A stretch of 64,000 bases of DNA. Source: Bacillus sp. RAR_GA_16 (lineage in GTDB: Bacteria > Bacillota > Bacilli > Bacillales > Guptibacillaceae). Below are positions 1-8,625 of this stretch, piece after piece. Under the pieces are notes generated by a model. That model did not search any database. It was not told where the DNA came from and worked only from the letters and a program-made list of their open reading frames with translations. The translations under genes and the position numbers were made by a program. Within the stretch, counting starts at the first letter, position 1; every line of letters begins with the position of its first letter. Location: contig NZ_JAIUKZ010000002.1 of the NCBI RefSeq assembly GCF_020165985.1, positions 38,638-102,637 on the forward strand, written 5' to 3'.

Positions 1-159
1 ATACGTGCCATTTTTGTAGTTTTTCAATTCAGGATGTTCGTCTTCAAAGAAACGATTCATTTCTTCTTTCATGATCGTTTCCAATTTTTCTTTTACAAAT
101 TCTCGTACCATGGAATCTAATTGATTTTCTAGTGAATTCTGTCCTATACTAGTAGACAT
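1..159 (-). CDS. IS256-family (Mutator type) transposase, N-terminal 53 codons
   Basis: This is the beginning of a DDE transposase that runs off the left edge. The visible protein starts MSTSIGQNS and continues through REFVKEKLETIMKEE and DEHPELKNYKNG, a charged N-terminal region characteristic of IS256-family transposases in Bacillaceae. The ATG at 157-159 follows a GAGGAGATG ribosome binding site. The catalytic DDE residues are not in the window, so it cannot be judged whether the copy is intact. Confidence 0.8.
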   Translation of the reverse strand, partial: MSTSIGQNSLENQLDSMVREFVKEKLETIMKEEMNRFFEDEHPELKNYKNGTY

Positions 160-261
160 AGGTAGGGCATCTCCTCTCGAGTTGATTTGGTCGTTGACTT
201 TGAGGATACCCTACCTCTTTTTATGTCTCAAATGTTTTACACAAACTATCGTACGTCATCG
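1..261 (-). mobile_element. IS256-family insertion sequence, one end only
   Basis: The window opens inside an insertion sequence. It carries the start of an IS256-type transposase on the minus strand. The outer end appears to lie near position 260, where the minus strand begins with GATGACGTAC and runs into GTGTAAAAC about 20 bases in; a GTGTAAAA block close to the terminus is typical of this family. The other inverted repeat and the target duplication lie outside the window, so the exact border is an estimate. Confidence 0.7.
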
Positions 262-410
262 CCCAAGAATCCTTTTACAGTAAGGAATAGTCAGTACTTT
301 ATGTAGGAGTAATGAATATTTTTAAATTAATTCCTAATAAAATTGATCCAAACTGATCTTCTCTCCGTTAGCTAAGTGTAAATCAAGAATTAAGGGGAGT
401 GGATTTGAAA

Positions 411-1793
411 ATGAATACAAATACGAATTTGAAAAAGAAAGTGATTGACTGGAAAAAAGGACTTTTAATTGTCCCGCTTAGTTTTTCACTTTTAATTCCA
501 ACAGCTGGAGCTTATGCCCATGATGGAGAAAACCATATGGACAAGCCTACCGTAGAAACGCCGGGTGCTGACCTGCGAGCTGATCTTGGTCATTTATTAA
601 GTGAACATGCTTATCTTGCAGTAGAAACAATGAGAAAAGGTGCTGAAGGTTCAGCAGATTTTGAAGCTTCTGCTGGTGCTTTAAGTGAAAACACAGAAGA
701 TCTTACAGCGGCCATTACTTCGGTTTATGGAGAAGAAGCTGGTGCTGAATTTAATGAAATCTGGAGCAATCATATCGGGTTTTTCGTTGATTATGTGAAA
801 GCAACTGGTAATGAAGATGAAGACGCGAAACAAAAAGCGCTAGATAGTTTAGAAGGCTATAAAGAAGATTTCTCCATGTTCCTTGAAAATGCAACGGGTG
901 AACGTCTTCAAGCCGATACGTTAGCTGAAGGCCTTCAGGCACATATTAATCAATTAATTGGCGCATTCGATAGTTATGTAGCTGGAGATTATGACATGGC
1001 ATATGATAAGGAACGTGAAGCCATTGCACATATGCAAATGGTAGCGAAAGGATTTTCCGGAGCGATTACAGATCAGTTTCCTGATAAATTTGAAAACACA
1101 AAAGCTGTGACGCCTGCCTCTGATCTTCGTGCAACACTTGGTCACCTACTATCTGAACATGCTGGCCTAGCTATGATGACAATGCAGAATGGTATTGACG
1201 GCTCAGAAGATTTTGATGCTTCAGCAGCTGCACTTAGTGAGAACACAGATGATTTAGCTGCTGCCATTACATCTGTTTATGGTGAGGAAGCGGGTAATCA
1301 ATTTAAAGAGATGTGGTCTGGACATATTGGCAACTTTGTTGAGTACGTTCAAGCTACAGGAGCGGAAGATGAAGAAGCAAAAGAAGCAGCGTTGAAGGCA
1401 TTAGAAAACTATAGAGCTGATTTTTCAAGCTTCCTTGAAACAGCTACAGATGGAAGATTAGAAGCAAGTGCATTATCTGAAGGACTTCAAACGCATGTGA
1501 ACCAACTAATTTCTGCATTTGATAATTATACAATGGAAGATTATGATGCTGCTTATGATTCTGTTCGTGAAGCTTATGCCCATATGTATATGCCTGCAAA
1601 AGGTTTATCAGGCGCTTTTGTAGACCAGTTCCCGGATAAATTTGCTATGGAAGCTATGCCTTCTGACATGCCGAAGACTGGTATGGGCGGTACGGCGGAA
1701 CAACAATTGCCAATTGAGTGGATTGTAGCAGCAATTCTTGCAACAATGGCAGCAACTGGTGTCATTGTTCGCAGAAAAATGCAAAATAGCTAA
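411..1793 (+). CDS. Secreted His-rich tandem-repeat protein with MPKTG wall-anchor end
   Basis: No named function is recognised. The protein (460 aa from ATG 411; TTG 405 is an alternative behind AAGGGGAG at 392-399) has a signal peptide ending near AGAYAHDGENH. It then has two copies of a ~175-residue, probably all-helical unit, each beginning DLR-LGHLLSEHA and ending DQFPDKF. The two copies are highly similar. Each copy keeps histidines in GHLLSEH, a GHI/NHI site, an A/THxNQL site and an AHM site, which suggests metal binding. The tail has MPKTG-MGG, a hydrophobic segment and a basic end (RRKMQNS), the layout of a sortase substrate. Similar repeat proteins in bacilli are, as I recall, sometimes labelled copper amine oxidase-like, but no such catalytic domain is visible here. 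Confidence 0.75.
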   Translation: MNTNTNLKKKVIDWKKGLLIVPLSFSLLIPTAGAYAHDGENHMDKPTVETPGADLRADLGHLLSEHAYLAVETMRKGAEGSADFEASAGALSENTEDLTAAITSVYGEEAGAEFNEIWSNHIGFFVDYVKATGNEDEDAKQKALDSLEGYKEDFSMFLENATGERLQADTLAEGLQAHINQLIGAFDSYVAGDYDMAYDKEREAIAHMQMVAKGFSGAITDQFPDKFENTKAVTPASDLRATLGHLLSEHAGLAMMTMQNGIDGSEDFDASAAALSENTDDLAAAITSVYGEEAGNQFKEMWSGHIGNFVEYVQATGAEDEEAKEAALKALENYRADFSSFLETATDGRLEASALSEGLQTHVNQLISAFDNYTMEDYDAAYDSVREAYAHMYMPAKGLSGAFVDQFPDKFAMEAMPSDMPKTGMGGTAEQQLPIEWIVAAILATMAATGVIVRRKMQNS

Positions 1794-1827
1794 GCCATCC
1801 TTAGGTAACCTAACTTACCTTCAAAGA

Positions 1828-1858
1828 AGCAATAGCCAAAACGGCTATTGCTTTTTTT
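1828..1858 (+). terminator. Rho-independent terminator after the repeat protein
   Basis: A 10-bp perfect stem (AGCAATAGCC/GGCTATTGCT) with a 5-base loop is followed by a T run. Confidence 0.9.
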
Positions 1859-1891
1859 GCGAGATCTGTAAGGATCATTACAGCATTGAAT

Positions 1892-1921
1892 TTGTAAAAA
1901 AGGTATACTTTTAAGTATAGA
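1892..1921 (+). promoter_or_regulatory. Probable promoter with inverted repeat, ynj-type operon
   Basis: A SigA-like promoter has TTGTAA at 1892-1897 and TATAGA at 1916-1921 with an 18-base spacer. The spacer contains the inverted repeat TATACTT-TT-AAGTATA (1904-1919), well placed for a repressor. The regulator is unknown. Confidence 0.45.
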
Positions 1922-2008
1922 ATGAGTGATTTTACAGATGAAAGCACAATCAAGTTCGTCAAATAGTAAGAACAGTTGCTACGATTGGGTAGAAGAGGGG
2001 GATAAGAG

Positions 2009-3244
2009 ATGAAGTTCAAGTTTATGATTTGTATGATAGCGTTATTTTTTATAGTAGCCTGTGGTAACGACGATAAAAGTAGTTCAAACAATGAGGACGT
2101 ATTAGATAAAGATTGGAATGAAATTGTAAAGACTTCTGAAGGAACAAAGGTAAATTTATTTATGTGGGGAGGAGATGAAGGAGTTAACCAATATATAGAT
2201 GATTGGGCTACACCACGTTTAAAAGAGGAATACGGGATTACACTCCAACGTCAGCCGATGAATACAGAAGAATTTATGCAAAAGCTTTTAACAGAGAAAA
2301 AAGCAAATAAACATAACGGTACAATTGATGTGATCTGGATAAATGGGACAAACTTTAAAAATGCAAAACAAGCTGAATTATTATTTGGGTCGTTCTCTCA
2401 TAAACTACCACATTTTCAAGATTACATTGGAACTGATCATCAAAATGCTTTATTTGATCAAGGTACTGAGATTGACGGATTGGAAGCGCCATGGGGGAAT
2501 GTTCAGTACGTTTTTCATTACAATTCTACTCACATTGATAACCCACCAAGTACACTTGAAGAGTTAAAACAGTGGATTCATGATCATCCAGGGAAGTTCA
2601 CGTATCCGAACGTAACAGATTTTACTGGCAACACATTTGTTAAGCATCTGCTAGTCAAAGGAGCGGGAGAAACGTCAGCTCTTATGGCGGAAGAGTATAA
2701 CGAAGATGTGATTCAGTCTGGAGAAGAGTATGTGTGGAACTACTTAGAAGAAATTAAACCTGATCTTTGGCGCGAAGGTGAAACATACCCTGAGTCGTTA
2801 ACAAAGCTTGATACCCTCTATAGTCAGGGAGAAGTTTGGATGACGATGGGTTTCAATGAAGCGAGGGCAGAAAGTTTAATTGAAAATGGTACATTTCCTA
2901 AGAGTACAAAGTCGTTTATTCTTAAAGATCCAGGTTCTATTTCAAATACTCATTACCTAAGTATTGCTTTTAACAGTCCAAATCCTGAAGGAGCTATGAC
3001 TGTGATTAATTTTCTAGAATCGCCAGAAGCCCAAATCGCAAAGATGGACCCAACTATGTGGGGAGAGGGCACTGTATTGAATTTTAATAAGCTGAATCAG
3101 GTAGATCAGAAACAAATTAACAACATTAATCGAGGAGAGAGCGTTCTTTCTACTGAATTATTAAACAACTATCAATTACCCGATCTAGATACAGGATACA
3201 CGGAGTGGATTAATAATGAATGGGCGAAACGGATTTTTGACTAA
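2009..3244 (+). CDS. ABC transporter substrate-binding lipoprotein, YnjB-like
   Basis: This is a predicted extracellular solute-binding lipoprotein of 411 aa. The N-terminus has a lipobox (IVAC, Cys at residue 18). The body resembles E. coli YnjB, the binding component of the uncharacterised YnjBCD transporter: NLFMWGGDEGVNQYID near the mature start, IDVIWINGTNF, APWGNVQYVFHYN, and ESPEAQIAKMDPTMWG near the end. It starts at ATG 2009 after GAAGAGGGGGATAAG. Its 3' end overlaps the next gene by 29 bases, so it is co-transcribed with the permease. The ligand is not known. Confidence 0.85.
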   Translation: MKFKFMICMIALFFIVACGNDDKSSSNNEDVLDKDWNEIVKTSEGTKVNLFMWGGDEGVNQYIDDWATPRLKEEYGITLQRQPMNTEEFMQKLLTEKKANKHNGTIDVIWINGTNFKNAKQAELLFGSFSHKLPHFQDYIGTDHQNALFDQGTEIDGLEAPWGNVQYVFHYNSTHIDNPPSTLEELKQWIHDHPGKFTYPNVTDFTGNTFVKHLLVKGAGETSALMAEEYNEDVIQSGEEYVWNYLEEIKPDLWREGETYPESLTKLDTLYSQGEVWMTMGFNEARAESLIENGTFPKSTKSFILKDPGSISNTHYLSIAFNSPNPEGAMTVINFLESPEAQIAKMDPTMWGEGTVLNFNKLNQVDQKQINNINRGESVLSTELLNNYQLPDLDTGYTEWINNEWAKRIFD

Positions 3245-4100
3245 TAATAAAAGAGTCGTTTTCAATTTATTACCAGCGCTAGCGGTCACCATGTTGCTTG
3301 TTGGCTATGGCATGTGGTCTGCTATTGCTCAAAGTTTTCAAACAATCAATGGGGAGTGGACGTTCGCTTCGTATGTTGAGATCTTCAACAGCCATTCTTT
3401 CTTTGACTCTTTGAAATTAACGTTTCGAGTTGCTATCCTATCCACATTGCTATCGCTAATGATAGGATTAGTAATGACTAGGATGTTATACCAATTTTTT
3501 AAAGACTCCTCCTCTAAAGTACTCGTGTGGATACCGATTTTAATTCCTCATTTTGTAGCAGGATATTTAGTGTATTTATTTTTCTCGCAAAGCGGGTTAT
3601 TTTCCTCTCTTTTTTATCAACTAGGTGTATTTGATCATCGATCGGAGTTTCCAATTCTCGTTCAAGAAGAGTTTGGTATAGGAATGATCTTAACTTATGT
3701 TTGGAAAGAGGTTCCGTTCGTTATTCTTATGTTGTTACCAGTATATTACGAAATCGATCATCGCTATAGTGAAGTTGTGAGAACGCTTGGAGGGAATAAA
3801 TGGGATGCCTTTAAGAACGTGGAGCTTCCCTGGTTACTACCGGTGCTCGTAGAGACGGCGGTAATTCTAGTTGCATTTATCGCTTCAGCATTTGAAATTC
3901 CCTATCTATTAGGTGTTACTAGACCAGAGATGTTACCAGTTAGAGCTTATGAATGGTTTTACGATGGAGATTGGAGTAAACGCCCTCTCGCTTTTTCTGC
4001 TATGATCCTACCAGGCGTTCTGGCCCTCCTCCTTGCTATGCTTAGTATTGGAGCTGTACAAAAGCATCGATTGCGAATGATTAGGGGGAGAAGCCGATGA
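3216..4100 (+). CDS. ABC transporter permease (YnjC N-half-like)
   Basis: This 294-aa membrane protein has about six predicted helices. The binding-protein-dependent permease loop is visible as VVRTLGGNKWDAFKNVELP around residue 190. In E. coli YnjC a single long protein carries two permease halves; here the halves are separate adjacent genes, this being the first. It overlaps the binding protein upstream and the second permease downstream (4 bases). It is expected to form the membrane channel with the next gene product. Confidence 0.85.
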   Translation: MNGRNGFLTNNKRVVFNLLPALAVTMLLVGYGMWSAIAQSFQTINGEWTFASYVEIFNSHSFFDSLKLTFRVAILSTLLSLMIGLVMTRMLYQFFKDSSSKVLVWIPILIPHFVAGYLVYLFFSQSGLFSSLFYQLGVFDHRSEFPILVQEEFGIGMILTYVWKEVPFVILMLLPVYYEIDHRYSEVVRTLGGNKWDAFKNVELPWLLPVLVETAVILVAFIASAFEIPYLLGVTRPEMLPVRAYEWFYDGDWSKRPLAFSAMILPGVLALLLAMLSIGAVQKHRLRMIRGRSR

Positions 4101-4915
4101 GATTTGTTTTTAATCGTTTAGGGAAAAGAGAGTTAGTCACGGATTTAATGGTGATAAGTTTTATCGGTTTTTTTATTCTTCCATTTGTCGTTGTAACGGT
4201 AAAAAGTTTTTCGGTAGGGTGGAGGTTCCCAGAATTATTACCTCAGGCCTATAGCTTAAATGGTTGGCGAAACATATTGACTGATCCTTCTTTAAGGGAG
4301 TCAATCATGACAACCTTAAAAATTGGTTTTTATGTCGTTCTCCTGAATTTATTGCTTGCATTACCAGCAGCTAGAGTGCTTTCAACTTTTTCTTTTAAAG
4401 GAAAATCAATGATTGAAACATTTCTATTATCGCCAATATTAATTCCAGGAATCTTACTCGCAATGGGATTACAATTTACGATGATTCAATTTGGATTAGC
4501 CGATCAGGTTTTAGGAGTGGTACTTGTCCATTTAATCCCAACGCTACCTTATGCGATTCGAATGATGCGGGCAGGCTATGAACGTTTAGGAATTTCGTTA
4601 GGTGAGCAGGCTTCTGTATTAGGAGCAGGCGTGTTTACACGTTTTTTTACGATATCGCTTCCTTTATTACTTCCGAGTATTAGAAGTCTTATGCTTCTTA
4701 CTTTTGTTATTTCATTGGGACAATATGCGCTTACAGCCATAATAGGGGGCGGTAATGTTATTACCCTCCCCCTTCTTTATTATCCTTATTTTTCTAGTTC
4801 GAATGAGGCAGTAGTTGCGGGGTTTTCCATCCTGTTTGCACTGCTCCCTCTTCTTTTTATTGGGGGAGTTGAAATCATATTAAGGCTGGTTATTCGAGCT
4901 GTAAATCGCGTTTGA
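4097..4915 (+). CDS. ABC transporter permease (YnjC C-half-like)
   Basis: This is the second permease of the system, 272 aa with about six predicted helices. The ATPase-contact loop is visible as LGEQASVLGAGVFTRFFTIS around residues 168-187, followed by LPLLLPS. The ATG overlaps the stop of the previous permease (ATGA). It pairs with the first permease and is energised by the ATPase encoded 13 bases downstream. Confidence 0.85.
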   Translation: MRFVFNRLGKRELVTDLMVISFIGFFILPFVVVTVKSFSVGWRFPELLPQAYSLNGWRNILTDPSLRESIMTTLKIGFYVVLLNLLLALPAARVLSTFSFKGKSMIETFLLSPILIPGILLAMGLQFTMIQFGLADQVLGVVLVHLIPTLPYAIRMMRAGYERLGISLGEQASVLGAGVFTRFFTISLPLLLPSIRSLMLLTFVISLGQYALTAIIGGGNVITLPLLYYPYFSSSNEAVVAGFSILFALLPLLFIGGVEIILRLVIRAVNRV

Positions 4916-4928
4916 AAGGAAGATTGAT

Positions 4929-5921
4929 TTGAACCAGCTATTACAATGCAAAAATATGAGTAAACATTTTTCAAAAACACCGATTCTCCAAAATATTTCT
5001 TTTCATATGCAAAGCGGTGAGCATTTTACCATCGTGGGTCCTTCAGGGTGTGGAAAAACAACCCTTCTAAGGTGTCTTGCAGGTTTAGAAGAAATAAGTG
5101 AAGGGGAAATCTGGTTAAAACAAACATCGATTGTAAGGTTAAAGCCTGAAAAGCGATCGGTCGTTCTAATGTTTCAGGATCCCTTATTATTCCCGCATTT
5201 AACAGTAATTGAAAATGTAACGTATGGTTTGAAAAGAAAGAAAATGAAAAAGAAAGAGCGTGTCCTTAGGGCTGAACAAATGCTCATGAAAGTGAAATTA
5301 CTTCATTTGAAAAACGCCTATCCACATGAGTTATCAGGTGGTCAAAAACAGCGGATTTCACTAGCAAGAGCTCTTGTCTTAAAGCCAGACCTGTTACTCC
5401 TAGATGAGCCGTTTAGTTCATTAGATGCAACGCTTAGAGAATCACTTCGAGGAGAAGTTAAAGAACTATTAAGAGAAGAAAATATTACTGCATTGTTTAT
5501 TACGCATGATCGAGATGAAGCCATCGAAATGGGTGATAGACTTGCTGTCATGAATAAAGGGAGATTTATTCAAATTGGTGAACCGTATGATGTCGTAACA
5601 AATCCATCATCAATTGAAAGTGCAAGAATTATAGGGGAAGGCCTTGCTTTGGAAAGCGGATTTATTCCACTTCATAAAGTAATGGCCACCCCAATTGAGC
5701 AGAAGCCTTCTGAGAAGGACTTTGTCGTTGTGCAAGGAAAAGTAAAGGCAGTGACCGTGAAAAATAATCTACCATGCTATCGTGTCACTTACGAGCAGGG
5801 GAGTATACTTGCCGTGTCAGATCGAGATTTAGCCGTAGGCCAAAACGTATTTTTAACGGCTAAACGCGAAGATTTGAAAGAGTATAAGGATCAAGAAGAG
5901 CAATGGAGACGAGTTCAATGA
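4929..5921 (+). CDS. ABC transporter ATP-binding protein, YnjD-like
   Basis: This ATPase (330 aa) energises the upstream permeases. All nucleotide-binding motifs are present: Walker A GPSGCGKTT, Q-loop MFQDPLLFPH, signature LSGGQKQR, Walker B LLLLDEPFSSLD and switch His in FITHDRDE. The C-terminal ~100 residues look like a TOBE-type regulatory domain, as in molybdate/spermidine-type importers. The start is TTG 4929 after AAGGAAGATTGA. The 3' end overlaps the next gene. Confidence 0.88.
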   Translation: MNQLLQCKNMSKHFSKTPILQNISFHMQSGEHFTIVGPSGCGKTTLLRCLAGLEEISEGEIWLKQTSIVRLKPEKRSVVLMFQDPLLFPHLTVIENVTYGLKRKKMKKKERVLRAEQMLMKVKLLHLKNAYPHELSGGQKQRISLARALVLKPDLLLLDEPFSSLDATLRESLRGEVKELLREENITALFITHDRDEAIEMGDRLAVMNKGRFIQIGEPYDVVTNPSSIESARIIGEGLALESGFIPLHKVMATPIEQKPSEKDFVVVQGKVKAVTVKNNLPCYRVTYEQGSILAVSDRDLAVGQNVFLTAKREDLKEYKDQEEQWRRVQ

Positions 5922-6574
5922 CGGGTAAAACAATCGCTAAGGGTTTCGGATTAACCATACTAATTATTTTAATATACTTGCTGAATCAATATGTTTTCGA
6001 TTTTCGCCCTTCTCATATTCGCGAATGGATTGCTTCATTTGGTATTTATGCGCCGTTAATTTTCCTGCTCATTTGTATTGGTAGACCTTTTGTTCTTTTC
6101 CCAACTTCAATTCTTTCGGTTAGTGGAGGACTTGTATTTGGTCCATTGCTTGGTACTTTCTTGGCGGTTCTTGGCGGATCGATAGGCGCTTTTCTTTTCT
6201 TTTTAATGGCTCGCAGACTTGGATTGAATATCCTGCCGAAATCCTGGAAAAGAAGAGGAGAAACACTGGAAAAAAGACTTTCAGAAAAAGGTTTTCTTTA
6301 TGTTTTATTGTTACGATTAGTTCCGTTTCTTCACTTTGATTTAGTTAGTTATGTTTGTGGCGTTTCTAATGTGAACCGCAGGAAATACTACTTAGCAACG
6401 TTGCTTGGAATGCTGCCTGGGGCATTTGCTTTAAATTTCTTAGGTGCAAGCTTTTTATCTAATAATTTCACTACAGTCTTAATAGCTGCTGTAATCTTGC
6501 TTTTACTATTATTGATTAGTTTATACATTCGAAGGAAAGCCTTTGGTTCAGCTGTTGAGGAGGACCTTAAATGA
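5903..6574 (+). CDS. TVP38/TMEM64 (DedA-like) membrane protein
   Basis: This is a 223-aa integral membrane protein of the TVP38/TMEM64 family. It has the family core RPFVLFPTSILSVSGGLVFG followed by GTFLAVLGGSIGAF and LLRLVPFLHFDLVSYVCG. E. coli YdjX and YdjZ, next to ynjBCD, are from the same family, which supports a conserved functional link. Members are thought to act in lipid or small-molecule handling at the membrane; the role here is unknown. The start may be ATG 5903 or ATG 5918, the latter overlapping the ATPase stop as ATGA. Confidence 0.85.
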   Translation: METSSMTGKTIAKGFGLTILIILIYLLNQYVFDFRPSHIREWIASFGIYAPLIFLLICIGRPFVLFPTSILSVSGGLVFGPLLGTFLAVLGGSIGAFLFFLMARRLGLNILPKSWKRRGETLEKRLSEKGFLYVLLLRLVPFLHFDLVSYVCGVSNVNRRKYYLATLLGMLPGAFALNFLGASFLSNNFTTVLIAAVILLLLLLISLYIRRKAFGSAVEEDLK

Positions 6575-6586
6575 GGAGGTGCACAT

Positions 6587-7168
6587 ATGTTAGATACTCA
6601 TGCAAGAAAATATGTCCAGCCCCTAATGGACCGAACAGCTGATTCATTACTTCGAGTAGGTCTTACGGCGAATCAAGTAACAATCCTATCATTTATCATT
6701 GGTGTATCTTCTGGGTTTCTAGTCTATTTCAATCAATTTATTTTGGCGGTCATCGTCTTGTGGGTGTCAGGCTATCTTGATGCAGTAGATGGAACGATGG
6801 CTCGCAAAACAAAACCTTCTGCTTTTGGAACCGTTCTAGATGTCAGTTTTGATCGCGTCGTTGAGATAAGTGTCATTTTAGGACTTGCTTTTCGTTTTCC
6901 AGAAGCGATGTGGGCACTCTTATTATTAAGTACCTCAATTATATTTGCCATGACCATTTTTTTGACAGTTGGAGCTGTTTCTGAAAAAAAAGGCGTTAAA
7001 TCATTTTACTATCAAGCTGGGGCAGCAGAGCGAACAGAAGGATTCATCTTATTTACGGCGATGATTTTATTTCACAATATCTTAGTAATGTTAACTTTGG
7101 TGTTTTTAGCAATCGAACTTTTTACAGCTTTTCAAAGATTATCTGAAGCAAAAAAGATTCTAGGATAG
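6587..7168 (+). CDS. CDP-alcohol phosphatidyltransferase family protein (YnjF-like)
   Basis: This 193-aa membrane enzyme carries the full CDP-alcohol phosphatidyltransferase motif. It runs from DAVDGTMAR at about residue 65 to GTVLDVSFD, giving the D-G-x2-A-R-x8-G-x3-D-x3-D pattern with all acidic residues. Such enzymes transfer a phosphatidyl or phospho-alcohol group from a CDP-activated donor. E. coli ynjF, in the equivalent cluster, is of the same family. It is too divergent from PgsA or PssA to name a product. A strong GAGGAGGTG site precedes ATG 6587. Confidence 0.85.
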   Translation: MLDTHARKYVQPLMDRTADSLLRVGLTANQVTILSFIIGVSSGFLVYFNQFILAVIVLWVSGYLDAVDGTMARKTKPSAFGTVLDVSFDRVVEISVILGLAFRFPEAMWALLLLSTSIIFAMTIFLTVGAVSEKKGVKSFYYQAGAAERTEGFILFTAMILFHNILVMLTLVFLAIELFTAFQRLSEAKKILG

Positions 7169-7172
7169 GGAG

Positions 7173-8606
7173 ATGAAACAGATGAAAGAGTATGACTTGA
7201 TTGTAATTGGTGGAGGGTCGGGTGGACTGACTGCAGCTGCTGGAGCAGCAAATATGGGAGCCTCTGTTGCCTTAATTGATGATCAGCCTGGACTTGGAGG
7301 AGATTGTCTTCATTTTGGTTGCGTTCCTTCAAAAGCTTTTATAACAGCTGCAAAAGAAGTTCATGCTGTCTATAAGGGAGCATCAGAATTTGGCCTTACT
7401 GTAAGTGGGGAGGTGCGGTTTAATCGTGCAATTGAGCGTGTTCATGAAGCGATCGATGAGATACAAGAAGTTGATAGTGATGAGAGGTTTGAAAAATTAG
7501 GGATAGAGATTTTTAGAGGAAAGGGATCTTTTAAAGATAACCATACGGTACTTATAGATGGAAAGAATCCGATTAAAGGAAAACGAATCGTCATTTCAAC
7601 CGGTTCAAGTCCCAAAATCCCGCCGCTCACTGGGATTGAAAGTGTTTCTTTTATAACAAATGAAACCATTTTTAATTTAACTTCGCTTCCCAAAAGTACG
7701 GTATTTATAGGCGGAGGACCAGTTGGATTAGAGCTTGCTCAATCATTAGCAAGATTTGGGTCAGAAGTAACTATTTTAGAAACGTCAGAATCGATTTTTA
7801 AAAAGGAAGATCATGATATTATTCCTATCGTTACAAAAGAATTAGAAAAAGAACTTTCTTTTATTTTTAATGCAGAAGCTAAGGAAATTAGGGAAGAAAA
7901 TGGGTATAAAGTTATTACGTATCTTCAAAATGGGGAAGAAAAAACAATTGAGTCAGAAGCTGTGATGATGTCAGTTGGTAGAAAACCAAATACAGATCAG
8001 TTAAATTTAGAAACGGCAGGCGTGGAGAGTAATAAGGGGTATATCACAGTAAATGATTCGCTCCAATCCAGTCAATCTCACATCTATGCGATCGGTGATG
8101 TAAATGGAACATTTCCTTTTACTCATGGAGCTGGAATGGAAGGAAAGCTTATTGTGCAGAACGCTGTGTTCGGTTTGAAAAGAAAAGTAAGTTATGACAA
8201 CGTTCCGTGGGTTACCTATACAGACCCAGAAGTGTTTCACCTCGGGATGACGGAAAAAGAAGCAAAGGAAAAACATGGGGATATACGCGTATTTAAAGTT
8301 GGAACGGGCGATGTCGATCGGTTTATAGCGGAACGAAAGAAAAATGGACTAGTCAAAGTGATTACGGATATGAAAGGGCATATATTAGGCGCCCATGCAG
8401 TAGGAGAAGATGCGGGAAGTTGGATGCAAGAAATTGTTTTTGCGAAAGAACATGGTCATAAAATCGGCGATATTTCCACCGTCATCCATCCTTATCCAAC
8501 AAAAGGGGCGATCTTAAATCAGGCAGCAGATTTATATTGGAGAGAAAAATTATTTGATGGTTGGCTGCCAAAGGTATCTGAGAAGTATATTAAATGGGTG
8601 AGGTAA
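7173..8606 (+). CDS. Pyridine nucleotide-disulfide oxidoreductase (MerA/Lpd-like)
   Basis: This 477-aa FAD enzyme has an N-terminal dinucleotide site (GGGSGGLTAAA), the redox-active disulfide in GGDCLHFGCVPSK, a second NAD(P)H site (FIGGGPVGLELAQ), the FAD site YAIGDVNG, and a C-terminal dimer domain with HPYPT in place of the HCHPT-type motif. There is no N-terminal heavy-metal domain and no C-terminal Cys pair, so it is not a mercuric reductase. In other bacteria related flavoproteins are found beside or fused to TVP38 proteins, as here. Its electron acceptor is unknown. It starts 4 bases after the previous gene. Confidence 0.85.
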   Translation: MKQMKEYDLIVIGGGSGGLTAAAGAANMGASVALIDDQPGLGGDCLHFGCVPSKAFITAAKEVHAVYKGASEFGLTVSGEVRFNRAIERVHEAIDEIQEVDSDERFEKLGIEIFRGKGSFKDNHTVLIDGKNPIKGKRIVISTGSSPKIPPLTGIESVSFITNETIFNLTSLPKSTVFIGGGPVGLELAQSLARFGSEVTILETSESIFKKEDHDIIPIVTKELEKELSFIFNAEAKEIREENGYKVITYLQNGEEKTIESEAVMMSVGRKPNTDQLNLETAGVESNKGYITVNDSLQSSQSHIYAIGDVNGTFPFTHGAGMEGKLIVQNAVFGLKRKVSYDNVPWVTYTDPEVFHLGMTEKEAKEKHGDIRVFKVGTGDVDRFIAERKKNGLVKVITDMKGHILGAHAVGEDAGSWMQEIVFAKEHGHKIGDISTVIHPYPTKGAILNQAADLYWREKLFDGWLPKVSEKYIKWVR

Positions 8607-8625
8607 GGTTAAGAGGAGGGATCGT

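Noticed and set aside
3216..4915. The two permeases as one YnjC gene broken by mutation
   Set aside because: Each has its own start and complete set of helices and they overlap as ATGA, so they are two real genes.
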